Positions 11,305 through 23,749 of a DNA stretch of 64,000 nucleotides are shown here, one piece after another. The stretch's first letter is position 1. Every line of letters begins with the position of its first letter. A program made the position numbers and the translations under genes. The notes beneath the pieces were generated by a model. The model made no database searches and was not told the origin of the DNA. It worked only from the letters and a program-made list of their open reading frames with translations. The stretch comes from Camelus bactrianus (lineage: Eukaryota; Chordata; Mammalia; Artiodactyla; Camelidae), in assembly GCF_048773025.1 (NCBI RefSeq), contig NC_133547.1:43739004-43803003 (forward strand), read 5' to 3'.

Positions 11305-11640
11305 AATAAATAATGTAACCCCCTCAAAACACACACATCTCAAATCAGAAGGGTGGTAATGCACTTCCGTAAAAATACTTTCCAGAAATAACTTGGAAAA
11401 TATTTGCTTGTGTAATTTAGCCTTTTTCTAAGTCTCTTCCTGTCCTGTTTTGTGATTAGCTGTGATGAACTCCACACATTTCAACACATAACTGTCCAAC
11501 ATTATCTGAAATGCCTCTGGAAAGGAGCCACTTCATTGAGAAGTGATGGTGTGTGTCTGTCCCTGCTTCCCTTAGGTGCCTGTCCTCACTGAGGGAGGAG
11601 TGGCAAGGCAGCAGAAGGGGCCTGTGAACGGACCCACTAA
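11305..11640 (-). mobile_element. Unidentified retroposed insert inside an MLT1 LTR
   Basis: About 336 bp of sequence foreign to the LTR, lying between its two parts. On the minus strand it ends in the GAAA/GGAA tract, as a retroposed copy with a degenerated poly(A) tail would. I cannot name the source: a 5'-truncated LINE or a processed transcript piece are both possible. Flanks 'AAATCTTCC' and 'TAAGCTTCT' may be a decayed target duplication. Confidence 0.45.
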
Positions 11641-11705
11641 GCTTCTATTTTTTAAACCAGCCAATCTATGGTACTTTGTTATAAGAGCCCAAGTTGACTA
11701 AGACA
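11641..11705 (+). mobile_element. MLT1-type LTR, 3' part (fossil)
   Basis: 'TTTTAAACCAGCCAATCTAT', 'GGTACTTTGTTATAAGAGCC' and 'GACTAAGACA' complete the LTR begun at 10,803. Confidence 0.8.
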
Positions 11706-13089
11706 GGATAGGTGCCTGTCCTTGGTCCAGTTGGCTGTGACACGGGGAGGCAGGCGGAGCAATGAGGGACAAATGAGGCCCCTATAGGCTGAATCTCCAG
11801 CGGAGTCTAGTGGCAGGAAAACTCCCTTTGGAGGTGCTGTGAGCTACCCGAGGACAGACGTCAGGTGAAAGGTTTTGGATCTCACAGCAGATGCTCTTGG
11901 TACCTCTGATCACATCCCCCTGGGCCACCTCTGACTTCAATTGCTTCAGTGGTGGGAGGTTCTGTGCATCTCGCGTTCATGGCTCAGCGATGGGTTCCAC
12001 CACAGGAGCCCTCCACCTGCCGCCTCTGAGTATCTCCGAGGCCACAGGAGCTGCTCCACTACCGGAGGGATGGGTGGTTAGTACACTTTGGGCCAACTTC
12101 ATGCAGTGGAGGGGCCAGAAGGGAGGTGGTTAAGTGTTCTAACCTCTGTCTTTCAGGTGGATAACACTGAGACTCAGTAAGCATCTTGGGGTCTCTGTGA
12201 AACTAAGCCCTTCACCTTCAGCCATGGTGTCCCTATTGTACTGCACATTGGTTCGTTCCCTTTGTCTCTCTTCCTGCTCCCTCATTCCTTCTTTTGGACA
12301 ATTTTATAAACTATTTGCACCCAAGACTCAATCTTTGGCTCTGTTCTCAAAGAACCCAACTGAGATTTATTCTGAAGGCAATAGGGAGCTCTTGAATCAT
12401 GTTTTCCCCTCTGATAATAATCATGTAATGAACTCTAGGCACTCTGCTGGGCAGAGAGGATGCAGATATAATACATTTTTGTCCTTGAACTTAAGGAGCT
12501 TATAACCTCCCCTTCCTCCTGTAAATTTTCAGTGTTTTTTTTCCCTGTGATCTCCTGTGGCTCTCTCAGCAACCTTTCCAGGAAAGTAGTGCAAACATCA
12601 TTATTTCCACCTTACAGAAAAAGCAAAAGGAGATACAGAAAGGTTAAAGCAGTTGACAAGGTCTCACAGCTAGTGAGTCGCCTTTTAAGCAATTAAAATC
12701 TTTGGCTGGGTGTATAAATGATCATAGTTACTCTGAGCAAATAACATGAAAAGCGACACATTTGCTGCAATTTAATTATTTGCTTGCCTTCATTATATTT
12801 TCTTTGTGTTCCCTGTTTCTCCTCAACTTTCCAAATATTGTACTGGCTTTTAATCAGTGCTTTACAATTTCTTCCGTGAAACTAGGTCAATGTACAACGT
12901 GTTAACATAACTTTCCTTTTACAGTTTAAACATTTTAGTAAAATTGAAACTTAAAAGGAAAAAAAAAAAACTCTTGGACTGCCATCGCATAATTTTAAGC
13001 AGAACAACCCGATCAGATTTGCATTTTAGAAAGATGAATCTGAAGACAGGATGGAGGAGAGACTGGAAGGGCAGGATTCTACGTCTCCT
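11706..13089. other. No gene seen; MIR and L2 pieces
   Basis: A reverse L2-like piece lies near 12,432-12,520 ('GAACTTAAGGAGCTTATAAC') and a reverse MIR near 12,590-12,690 ('AAGGTCTCACAGCTAGTGAG'). Otherwise unassigned. Confidence 0.5.
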
Positions 13090-13560
13090 CCCCCCGGTGG
13101 TTCTCTCCCTCTCCATGGCTTTAAATAACATCTTTATGCTGATGACTCATACATTTATATCTTCAGCCCCAACTTCTTCTCTGAGTTCCAGATTGGCACA
13201 TCCAGCCCCCTCTAACTGACATCTCTCCTTGGATGTCTCACAGGTGCTCAGACTTAACATGTCCACAATGAAACTCTTAGATTTCACTCTTCCCACAAAC
13301 TGTCCATTTTCCAACATTTCCTGCCTTGGCTAGTGGCATTACCATAGCCCTAGTTGTTCAAGCCAGAAACCCAGAAGTCATCCGGATCTCTCCTTTCTCA
13401 TCCTCTGAATCCAGTTAGTTAGCGACTCTGGCATTTATATATTTTCCAAATATGTCTCAGATCTGTTTGCTTCTCCCCATCCTGGCCACCATCATCTCTT
13501 GCCTGAACTGTGCTTGTAGCCTCCTAATAGTTCTCTCTCCTACTCTTCCAAATATTGAGA
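13090..13560 (+). mobile_element. L2 LINE relic, reverse-transcriptase C-terminal part
   Basis: 'GCTGATGACTCATACATTTA', 'CTTAACATGTCCACAATGAA' and 'CACCATCATCTCTTGCCTGA' match the L2 ORF2 region. Translated words such as TIISCLNCACSLL parallel the L2/CR1 ISRLDYCNSLL motif. Heavily decayed, not coding. Confidence 0.65.
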
Positions 13561-13734
13561 CAGGGGTCAGGGGAAAGGGGAAGGTTTTCCTTCTCACTGG
13601 TTTCAGTGGCGTGGCACTTTCATTAGGTGAACAGTCCTGGCCTGTCTCAGTGATCTGGGTGGTGAGTTTAGGAAATGGAATAGCTTGCATGGCTTAGCTT
13701 TCTTTAAAAATAATCTGCATGCTTCAGAGTGGCT

Positions 13735-13812
13735 GTATTGGTTTTCTAACGCTGTATAACAAATTGTCACAAACTTAGCAGCTTAAAATAGCACACATGT
13801 ATTATGGCTGTC
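13735..13812 (-). mobile_element. MLT1-type LTR fragment (fossil)
   Basis: 'TTGGTTTTCTAACGCTGTAT', 'AACAAATTGTCACAAACTTA' match one end of a reverse MLT1 LTR; the rest is absent. Confidence 0.6.
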
Positions 13813-14994
13813 CAATCCATTTCCTTGCCTTTTAAAACATTTCAGATTTTCTCTCACTTGTAATACTGATGCCAACATGTTTGGGAGCCATCTTGGTGGA
13901 AGTCTTAGGTGGTCATTGGACATGATATATGGGTCAGAAATGCAGGACAGTCTGAGCTAGAGACAAAGACTTGGGAACCAGCAGTGTGTGGGTAGGAGTT
14001 GAAGCCAGTGAAGTGAATGGGCACCTAGGAAGATGTACACACTGACAGGAGAAAAAAGTGACAACATGGGTCTAAGGAGTGCCTGCATTTATGAGCTGGG
14101 CGAGTGAGAAGGGCCAGCCAGAGAGGGAGGAGGAAAACCTGTGGTCGGCAAGGCAGGTGGAGGCAATAGGGAGGTCAGGTGAGGAGAAAGTTTCAGGAAG
14201 AACAACAACCCAGATGCTGTAGAGATTTCCGGGAGGGTAAGAATGGAAAAGAGTCCATGTACTTAGCAGGTAGGAGGTTGCAAGAGATTTGGGCAAAGAT
14301 AATTTCAGCGGAACGTGAGGGCAGAGAGTGAGGGGAGGAAGGCAGTGGAAGCAGTAGAGGAAGAATTCGTGCGCAAAAAGTTTGGCTGTGAAATGAGGGA
14401 GAGGGGATGGTAAGAGAGGCTCGTGGAGTTGTTTCTAGTCCCACACCTTTGTGGTTCGACTTTTTGGTACTCCCAGGGAAAGTATGAGTTCCCTAATAAT
14501 AGCTAATCATTTTTCTAATTACTCAAGTGGGTTCTGCTGCCTTTAATTAAGAATCCTTGATGAAATGGTGGGCTTGAGGAAAACAATGAGGGTCTGAAAC
14601 AGTAATCGTGGAAGAAGGGAGAGGACGTTGAAAAAAATGTAACAGTGGAAGATATGTGAGCCTGGTTTGGTTTTGAAGGGACAGAGCCAATAGAGAGAGA
14701 GAGGAGGCTGAAGATGAAGGGTTCGGAAGACTGACTGGTGCAATGGTGCTCTGGAGGAGGGGGGGAAGGAGAGGTGGGGCCTCAGGTGGACGTGGCAGGG
14801 CTGGCCTTGGACAGGGAGGGGCGCCACTTTCACTGACCTAGAGGGAAGGTGGTGAAGATGGAAATAAAAGAAGGGAAGCTGCATTTGTGAGGAGGTGGAG
14901 GAAGTCAGCCCTGACTCCCTGTTGAGGAGGAAGCAAGATCGTTTGCTGGATCGTGAGAGAAAAGTGGTGACATTGGGTGTGGAGTACACACTTG
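13813..14994. other. No gene seen; purine-rich plus strand
   Basis: A G/A-rich interval (notably 14,090-14,440 and 14,640-14,960) resembling decayed L2 interior. The long minus-strand frame across 14,543-15,124 reflects this base skew and has no recognised domain. Confidence 0.4.
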
Positions 14995-15961
14995 CCACGT
15001 TACGATTCCCTGGTTCCTTTTTTAAATTTCTTTTTTCCTTTGAAATAACTTCACACTCAGGAGAGTTGCAAGTACAGTTCGAAGAGCAGTTTTTCTGAAT
15101 CATTTGGGAGGAAGTTGTCAGCATGGTGTCTCATCAGCCTCAAATCCTTTATTGTGTATTTTCTACAAAACAGAATATTCTCCCACATAATCACAACATA
15201 ACCTTCAAAATAGAGAGACTCAGATACACTGCTACAGACCCTATTCAAGTTTCACTGATTGTTCTGATAGTGTTTATTTTAGTGAAAGGATTCAATTGAA
15301 GATTACATGTTGTGTTTTCTGTCATGTCTCTTCATTTAATCTGGAAGACTTTCCTAACTCTTTTCCTTGATTTTCATGATCTTAGCACTCTTGAAGATTA
15401 CAGGCCAACTTCTTTGTTGACTGTTCTTCAACTGGGTTTGTCTGCTGTTTCTTCTTGATTGTATTTAGGTTGTGAACTTTTTGTACACGTACCACAGGAG
15501 TGATGCTATGTTATTCTCATTATAGCCTTACCACGTGGCCTAGGGTTTCTGTTTGTTCCACTACAGATGGTGTTAACTTTGATCACTTAATTGAGATGAT
15601 TGCTGCTGGTCCTCTCCACTAGAAAGTTAGGCCTTTTTCCTTTGCAATTAATATTTTGTGAGGAGGTACTTAGAGACTATGTAAATATCTCCTTCCTTAT
15701 CAAACTGTAATTCAATTCATTCTTATTTATTTATATCAGTAGTGAAACCCTCATGGTTTTCTGTTTAATTCAAAGGTTATAATGTGTTGCTATGATGATT
15801 TTTTTCCCCTAGATTTTGTCATTGTGATTCCTTTAAACTGACTTCTGTGACTTTTTTCCTTCTTTTTTTGTGACACATCTCCATCATTCTTTGAGCACTT
15901 CCTTACTTTTTGGAAAAACAAGATGTTCCAGGCTCAGCTTATAGTTTCCCTGTTCCAGTTA
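14995..15961 (+). mobile_element. Ancient interspersed repeat, left part (possibly L1M 3' region)
   Basis: 'GAGAGTTGCAAGTACAGTTC', 'TCTTTGAGCACTTCCTTACT' and 'AAGATGTTCCAGGCTCAGCT' belong to a long old eutherian repeat I recall but cannot name with certainty. It is interrupted by an MLT1 LTR and resumes at 16,311. Confidence 0.5.
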
Positions 15962-16310
15962 TGTGCTATGGACTCAATTGTGCCCCCAAATTTATATGTT
16001 GAAGCCCTAACCCTGAAGGTGACTGTATTTGGAGACAGGGTCTATGAGGAAGTAATTATGGTTAAATAATTAGATCATTTATTGTTCTTATAAGAAGAGA
16101 CACCAGAGAGCTTCCTTCCTCTCTGCCATGTAAGGACACAGAGAGAAGGCAGCCTTTGGCAAATGAAGAAGAAAGACTTCAGCAGGAATGGAATCAGGCA
16201 GCACCTTGATCTTGGACTTCTAGACTCCAGAACTCTAATACATACATTTTTGTTGTTTAAGCCAACCAGTCTGTGATATTTTGTTATGGCAGCCCAGGCA
16301 GACTAAGATA
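15962..16310 (+). mobile_element. Solo LTR, MLT1 type (fossil)
   Basis: 'TATGGACTCAATTGTGCCCC', 'TCTTATAAGAAGAGACACCA', 'CACCTTGATCTTGGACTTCT' and the end 'CAGACTAAGATA' fit MLT1. About 349 bp, no interior; inserted into the older repeat on both sides. Roughly 100 million years old. Confidence 0.85.
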
Positions 16311-17810
16311 TCATGGAATTAGCTATTTCTCTAAGAAGCTCTGGTTCTTTTACTTGAGAATGGTACCTAGAACCCACCATCTTGGTGCTGCTGGTGCTCG
16401 TCACACTGGAGGCGTTGCTGTTCTCTCTGGAGACAGCTGGAGTATGCACGTGCATGATCACATGCACGTGTGTGTGTGTGCACATAGTTACGTATGTATT
16501 TAATTGTCTAATTATATTGAAACCCATGAATTCACACCAATACCTACACTTCAAGTTTCAAACCACAGTGTTGATTCTGGTTTTCTCCCTTTCCATATTT
16601 ATAACTCCCATCTCCAACAGGGAGAAACCTAGCTCCATTATGCTTAATATTAATTTACTTATTTGCTCAGTATCCCTACATGTAGCCAGTCTCTTGCTGC
16701 TGTCCCCTCCTTGCTGAGTCACTGCAGCTGCCTCCTGTGTGGATGCCTCATCACCTTGCCTCGGCTCCAAACCTGCATATTGGTCCACCCCCATACCCAA
16801 ACCCTCCTCGGTCCTTGAAAGCTCAAATACTCATGCTGGGATGTCTCTACCCCCATGTGAATATCCTTCTCACTCCTCTCAGGCTCTGACACCCTGCCCC
16901 AGGTCACCTCTTCATACAAAATCCCCCTTTACCCTGCTCAGGTTTTGACACCTTGCACTGGGTTGTCCGCACATGCATGCCATCCTCATGTTTTTTGACT
17001 CTGACACTATCTTGCAGGGACATCTCCTTCCTTACCCTGCTCAGGGTCCACTGTCCTGTCTTCCCATTGTCCCTATCTGATGCTTTCCTCACCCCACTCA
17101 GGCCCTTATACTCTGCACTGGACACCCACCTCCTCCCTGGTGTAGACAACCTCACCTCAGTTAGGCTCTGACATCCCATTCTGAGACACCACAGCTACTT
17201 GCCCTTCCCTAGTGCAGACTAGGGAATCAAATTTGTTTGGCCCATCTAATGCTTTTAAACTGAATTGTTGCGGGTGGGGAAGGGAAGAGGAAGAGGGGTG
17301 GAAAGAAAAAGAGAAATCCCTTACCAAATTTTGGACACTTTTCTATCTTTGGGAAATTTGATACTGCCTCTTGAAGACAGAAGCCAGAAGTACAACCCCT
17401 TCTTTTAGCTTCCCTTGCAGCTCAGACACAGATACATGAATCTACCAGCTAGCTGAATCCTAGAGACTTTAGTTCAGGACTGAACCACAGGAGAAAGCAG
17501 AATCTACTTTTTTTTTTTTTTTTTGGTAAGAGAGGTAGTGGAGGTTTCAGCTCTTAATGGATGAGGATGGTGGAACTTCCTGTATCCAGTCCTCTGCATC
17601 ATCAGTGAGAGCTTGTGAGTGGCTGGGACAGTGGTGTCTAAATAGGAAGACCCTGAAGGATGTTTGGGGCATTGTCCCTAACTGTGGAGCTTCTGAGCCC
17701 ACTCTCTGGCTCTTCTAGAGATTCTTTGAATTATCTAATGTACTTTCATAACTTCCTTTTCTGTTTAAGCTAGTTGGTGTGGACTCTGTTATCTGCAACC
17801 AAGAATGCTG
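16311..17810 (+). mobile_element. Ancient interspersed repeat, right part
   Basis: 'GCTCTGGTTCTTTTACTTGA', 'GAGAATGGTACCTAGAACCC' and 'TCTTGAAGACAGAAGCCAGA' continue the repeat from 15,961. The C-rich part (16,700-17,180) yields spurious frames. Confidence 0.45.
16447..16470. repeat. Perfect inverted repeat with two E-boxes
   Basis: CACGTGCATG, four-base spacer ATCA, CATGCACGTG: a 10-bp perfect stem with a 4-base loop. Both arms contain the palindromic E-box CACGTG. A short (TG)n follows. Confidence 0.9.
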
Positions 17811-19465
17811 ATTTTTGTCTCTTTTATATCCCTTGTGATGCATTATAAATATTTGTTGATACAGTAATTCTGCACAAGTTTTTCTTTCCCAAGGGCCCTC
17901 TATTTCTCTAGGTAATATAGTAAACAAATATTTACTAAGTCAAAGGAGTGTTTATTAATGAACAGGCTGCTTAGTCAAACAAACAAGAATTTCTTTAGGT
18001 GATACTTTAATGTATCTAACACTACAGGATTTAAAGGCAGGATATAAGACACCACAGACACTGAAATTTTCTTAAAAAATATACCCCACTGCAGTGTTTT
18101 AAAATCAGGAGTATCTATAGATTAGTGAGGAGGTTTTTGTTTTTGTTTTCCAAATAACTGAGCTCCTTTCAGGGAAACTTGTATTTGGTAGGTCTAAGTT
18201 GGAGCCTAGGAAACTATGTTTTTTGAAAGCCCCCCAATTAATTTTGATTTACCATGGTGACAAGAACAACTGAAGGAATAGGTCCTGGCTTCAGTGCTGT
18301 CTATTTGATTGGGTGAAGAAAACAGACACTCGGGTAATCAGCAGAAAGTTAGGTAGGCCGTGGGGGTAGTGGGAAGAGTGCCAGGCTGAGAGCTGGGCCC
18401 AGGGGCTATGCAGTTAGGTCTAAATGTCATAAAGAGGGTCTAGTGTTAGCTTAGCAGCAGCGAACAACCCTCTAAGAACTTGGAATTAAGGTCGCCTCAG
18501 AGATAAACTTATGAAAACAACCTTCAGTGGTTGTGATTGTATGTCTGTGGAATAAACTAAGAGATTGTCTATAATGTGGGAATGAAGAATTTGGGAACAC
18601 CCCAAAACTCCACTCAAGGGGTTATGGGAGGAATCCTAGGGAAGTAGGACTAAAATGTGATTGTAATTTAGTGGATAGTTATCAGTGATTAGGTTCTAAT
18701 CATTGCATCTATTTTGAGAAAAATCTGTGTACACTGTAAAGGATCAGTCAGGTTCGAACATGGCTACCACTGGCCACTTTGGGTGGTCTCTGCACACGGT
18801 AAAACTTCCTAAAAATCCTTGCATCTCCCCACTATTATAGTAGCTATGCTTTGCAAAGCTCTCCTCACTCTCCTTCTAGAATCTTCCAACCCCTCTGGCT
18901 CCTTCATTTTTCTCTATTCTAATCCCCTTCTTCTTGCCTTCTGAGTCTCTCTCTCTCTCTTTTTTTTCCTGTTGCCATGTCTTTTGTAACAGACATCTGA
19001 TTAGCTTTTCCTTTCTCCATTTCATCCATACTCTTAAAAAAAAAAGTGGAAGAATTTTCCCTAGAATACAGAGGGAAGGGGCAAGATTATAAATTCATTA
19101 ATATTTTTGTCCCTATCGAAAATATAATGAATTATTAATTAAGGTTCTCTGGATTGAAGTAACCAAAACCAACTCAATCTAATTTAAGTCAAAAGGAGAA
19201 CATGTCACACACAGTCATGGAATCAAAAGAGAAGTTGATTAACGAGGTTCCTGAAAAGGTAAGGAAAGGGCAGCTCTAGGGGCTTAATGTCAGATGTTTG
19301 TGGTCCTTCCTCCAGAAGAGAGGTCTCAATTTTTCACTGTAACTCATTTGAAGAGGAGCAAAACCCTTGAAACCTTTCAATGATCCCCAGTTTCTAGAGG
19401 ATGAAAGTATTACATGATTTATCACTGTATTAGTGAAACTTTAAGGGGGAATATGCATGTATATG
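17811..19465. other. No gene seen; MER5-like and old repeat traces
   Basis: A MER5-like trace lies near 18,165-18,255 ('GGAGCCTAGGAAACTATGTT'). The 19,135-19,330 segment resembles the unnamed repeat at 2,060. The rest is unassigned. Confidence 0.4.
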
Positions 19466-19469
19466 CACA

Positions 19470-19930
19470 TATAGGGGCCTGATGATGTTAACTGAATTAT
19501 AGTGCACAGTTTTAAAGTCTAATTATTGAAAAATGATAGATCTAAAAGATCACTCCACACCACAATCACAGTAAACTAATTATAAAGCTAAACAATCAAG
19601 CCAAATTTACAGTAATTTATAATTAATGTAATTTATAAGTAATGATCAATATAATTAAGCTAGCAAAACCCACAGTCAATTCAAAACAACACTGATGAAG
19701 CCCTGACAATAAAGTGTCATTACCCCTGATTGCAGGAATTCCAGCTATCTCTGCGCCCGCGCTGTGAGAGCATCACGTCATTGCCAGCTTGGCCCAGCAG
19801 ACAGCTTCCTCAGCAGAACATCAAATTAGAGTTCTCAGAACACTTTTAAAATAATCACTTTGTTTGTGGATCCTAAATTTTAGTAATCCACAATGACCCA
19901 TTCCATAGCTTATTAGGTAACAGCCCCTTG
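19470..19930. promoter_or_regulatory. Candidate conserved non-coding element, AT-rich
   Basis: Repeat-poor, rich in homeodomain-type TAATTA/ATTAAT words ('TTATAATTAATGTAATTTAT', 'CAATATAATTAAGCTAGC') beside a CRE-like TCACGTCATT (about 19,773). Conservation and activity are unknown. Confidence 0.25.
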
Positions 19931-21215
19931 TTATATATAAAAATTTATGGCATTGTGTAGAAATGTCATTTGCTCATAAGAATAGAAGCAAGGACTTGCA
20001 TTTTGGGAGGGTTTGAGGCTCACTGAGGGAGTTCCCACAGTACTTTGGAGTCACTGCTCTGGAAATTTACTGTGATTTCCAGCAACTAACAGCTCCTCTT
20101 CTTCAGATCAAAATCTCCAAATCTCAAGGTGCAGATTCCAATTGGCCCAGCTTGAGCCAGGTGTCCACCCTGGACCAGTCATCCATGAGGTAGGAATGGG
20201 AGGAGAGGGAGCAGGACCTCTTAATGGAAAGACGATTTGTTTGTTAGGGCTGCCCTGTGTGTGTGGAGGGCCATTCCCACAGAAGAGGGGCTCCACAGAT
20301 GACAGCATCCACTGATAACAACAACGACATGAAATACTGAGCTAGGGTCATAACACTTATACCATAGCCTGGACATCCAGAGGGAAGTGGAATCTTTGTC
20401 TCCAGCCTCTGAATAGCTGGAAGAAAAATCTAGATTCAGTTCAATCTAGGCAACAACGTAAACAATACCTCTGGGAACTATTCAATCACTGTGTGTAAAA
20501 ACGCTCAGTCTCCCAGTTTCTAGAGTCTTCTGTCCACTCACCCTTACCCCGAGGCCTCCTTGGAATCATGTGGTGGCATCCTTGATCTCCAGGGCTCTAT
20601 CTCCTGTCTCTAGGCCCGGTCTCTGCTTGTACCCCTAAAGCCAGCAGCGAGGGGGATTTGTGATTTGGTCCTTCTCAGCCTGGTCAGGGCCCTACCTCAC
20701 CCCCTGGCCAACTCAGGCTTTCTTTAGCATTCCTGACTGGGTGGAGGTCCCTCTGAGTTTCCGTTGTGTCCCTCATGTGGCTCACCAACCTTGGTTGTCT
20801 TTTCATAGACCTCTCTAGACCCTCATTCTGCCTCACATGACTACTTGATCCTCATCGTCTATGCTTTGCCCAACACGTCTCTGTGTCCTTAGTGCTTTTC
20901 ACTTTCTGGGTGTTTCAGGTCAGTCCCAGCAGTGGAGTGTGTGGTGGGGTGTGTATGTGGTGGGGTGTGAGGAGTGTGTGATGTGTGTGTGATGTCTGTA
21001 TGTATGTGTTGCGTGGTATGTGTGTGTGTGATGAGAGAGGGGAAGCTTTCTCCTTTGTCTCTTCCTCACCTCCTCTCCCCATAATCCCTCAGGACTGAAA
21101 GGAAAGGCTTCCATCACTTTCTCTATGTAACATCCCTCATCTACTACAGAGAGAGCTTCACGGCTTCACTGGCACTTTAAGAGCTTGTTCTTAATACAAT
21201 GAAGAGGAAGATAAA
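19931..21215. other. No gene seen; GT-rich tract
   Basis: Contains an imperfect GT-rich low-complexity tract at about 20,935-21,045. No exon or family recognised elsewhere. Confidence 0.5.
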
Positions 21216-21219
21216 GAAA

Positions 21220-21500
21220 TTTGGAAAGTGATAGCCTATGTTTATTGAATACTCATTACGTTCCAGATACTTTCCACCTGCTGCTAAGTGTTACGGTGCT
21301 TGATATCTAAAATCCAATTTGTTTTATGTGTATTAGCTTATTAAATTCTCATAATGATCTTCTGAGGAAGGTACAATAGTTACTCCCATTTTACAGATAA
21401 GGAGACTAAGCCATAGAGAAATTCAGTAGCTTTCTTAACGTCACACAACTGATAAATGGTAGAACCTGGATTTGAATCCAGACATTGGGCCTCTGAGTCT
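21220..21500 (-). mobile_element. MIR SINE, near full length
   Basis: 'TCCCATTTTACAGATAAGGA', 'GACTAAGCCATAGAGAAATT' and 'GAACCTGGATTTGAATCCAG' match the reverse MIR across most of its length. Confidence 0.8.
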
Positions 21501-23194
21501 GTCATTTTAGCCAGTTGTCAATTCTCACTCTTTCAAGATAATAGCCTAGATCGAAAGATTAGTGTCTTGGTGAGAAATCTCATTTTAAATGTCTGTAGCA
21601 GAATATTAATTCTTTATTTCATTTTGTATTCTTCTGCAATGATTTAATCTCTCTCCAGGCAGATGGATGCTTGGGGCTAAGTAAAGGGAAGGTTATATCC
21701 TCTAAAAGGGAAAAGAGAATAATTTTAATAATTTTAATAATAATTTTTAAAATAATTGACTTCATCATCAAAAATAATTATGATAGAGAAGCATAGAAAT
21801 AGGAATGTAATAGTGGCAAGTATGAATGATGCCCATCCAAACACTGTCTAGTGAAAGGAACTCTTGGCCAAGTAGACTTACTGCTAAGATCTTCTTGACA
21901 AGGCTGCTTCTGATGCCTTGAGAGGTCCTCAAGCTACTTAGCTGAGAGATATGTCCCAAAGTGATGAGATCTAGAACTGCTGGGGGTTCACTATTCACCA
22001 AGGGACTTTCTGGCCCTGCGGCCTCTCAAGTTTCTCGTCCACGGAGAGAAGAGGCCCTGACAAGGTTCACTCACATCTCTGGCCTGCTTTATAGTTACGT
22101 TTTGTATGGTAACTAAAGAGGTGGGTATCCTACCCTGGTGAGCTTGGGTAGCAAAATCTGGCCCTGGGAGAGAGCCCCTATTTGGTTCTGGAAAAATCAA
22201 ATTTCTGAACCAAGAAGGCTGAGGATAAGACATGGAGGTTGATGAATTAACCAAGACCAGTGCCCTCTCCTGGGACTGACCTGGGTAGCCAGGCATTCCT
22301 TGGGGTCACCTTTTCTGTCTCTGTCTGAGTCTGAAGAGCCGAAGACAAAGGCTTACGTGTGAGATTTTCTTGGAGAGTGGAAACTAGAGAGCGTGAGCAA
22401 AAGTCAGAGGGCGCGCAGCAGGGACGGGGAGCGCTAATTCAAAGGCGTGTTGTCAAGTGGGCCACTTCCTGCTTGCCCGATTGTGAGGGACCTCCTGAGA
22501 AGCCCTACGACAGACATCTCAGAACTGTCTATCTGGAGGAAAGAAAGAGAAAGCATGTATCCATCAGTTCTCATCCGCTCTGGTTTTGTCCCTCCACCAA
22601 CTGGCCAAAGGTTACCTCCCCAGCTCTTTCAGGGTCCCCTCCTTGTAGGCAGAGACATCCTACCTGAGGAGCAAGCACTGCTGTGATAACGGCTACCAGG
22701 CTTAACAGCAGGAAGGTGGTCTCTGCCTAGGGAGGCCTGATTACTGCATCAGGAGAGACAGGGAAGACCAGGAGTGTCTGCAGAGATGTATAGGCAGTGC
22801 CTTCAAACCACCACAACCAGCAGCGTGATCTCAGGTGGGTCATTTCAGCCCTCAGGGCTTTATTTCCCTTGTCTACGAGGTGGGGGGTAGGTGAAGGGAG
22901 ATGGGGCAGTGAAATCAGTCATTGAGGCCCCTTTTGATTTTGACATTCCACATAGAACAAAACTTCCAAATGGGACCTGGGGGGAAAGGATGGGCCAGAT
23001 ACCAGACCAGCAGGAAGGAGCAGGCTTTGTGGGGAAGTTGTGTCTTGGGGGTCAGATGAAGGAAGTGTGGCTGAGGTAGAAGATGTGGAAAGGATACTGT
23101 GATATGGGGATAAACAAAGTACAGTTTGTGTAGAAGAGGAGGTGATTTGGGGACTGAGCAGAGATGAGGCTTTGAAGGTGTATGGTGTGACAGA
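21501..23194. other. No gene seen
   Basis: AT-rich near 21,720-21,780; the rest is mixed unique sequence. The 22,800-22,890 part ('GATCTCAGGTGGGTCATTTC') may be a MIR remnant. Confidence 0.45.
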
Positions 23195-23315
23195 AAGAGT
23201 GGACAGGGGTCTGGGGTCAGATTCCAGCTCTAACTCTGACCCTGAGCAAGTCAAGTGCCAGGTCCCAGTTCTTCTTCTGTAAAGCAAAGGTGGCATTTCA
23301 GGGCTCTCAGAGGCT
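23195..23315 (+). mobile_element. MIR SINE fragment
   Basis: 'GGGGTCTGGGGTCAGATTCC', 'AGCTCTAACTCTGACCCTGA' resemble the forward MIR core. Confidence 0.5.
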
Positions 23316-23749
23316 TGTTTACTCACAGCAGATTGGGCCAAAGTGGAGGAGCCTCGCTAGGTGAAATTAGCATCTGGCAGCTGACCCAGTTATGGGGTGA
23401 GTGTGACCTTTTTATCTCCCCAAAATAGGGAGTGGGTATCTTTACCGATATGACCGGCAACATCTAGTTGTGAAACCCCTAATGAGATAGCAAGGTTTCT
23501 ACAGATAGGAGAGACCCCGAGGGGAAGCTGGACTGAGTAACAGCTGGCACCAGAGAGGTGAGTCTGGGATGAGTGGGGCTCAATATCTGGCTGGGGCCAT
23601 CATCTGGGTGCCATTCTGCTGGGAAGAGGACTTCTTTATGCAAGCAAGACAGGCTTTAGTCTGTCCTTCATGTGCCTCCTGTGACAGCTGTGGTAACCAA
23701 TCACCAAAGATTCAGACTCCTTCCACAGTGCGGCAGTATTGTCAGGACG
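23316..23749. other. No gene seen
   Basis: Unassigned sequence between a MIR and a MaLR-like LTR. Confidence 0.45.

Noticed and set aside
14543-15124. 193-codon minus-strand frame
   Set aside because: Arises from a purine-rich strand bias and crosses an ancient repeat; no domain recognised.
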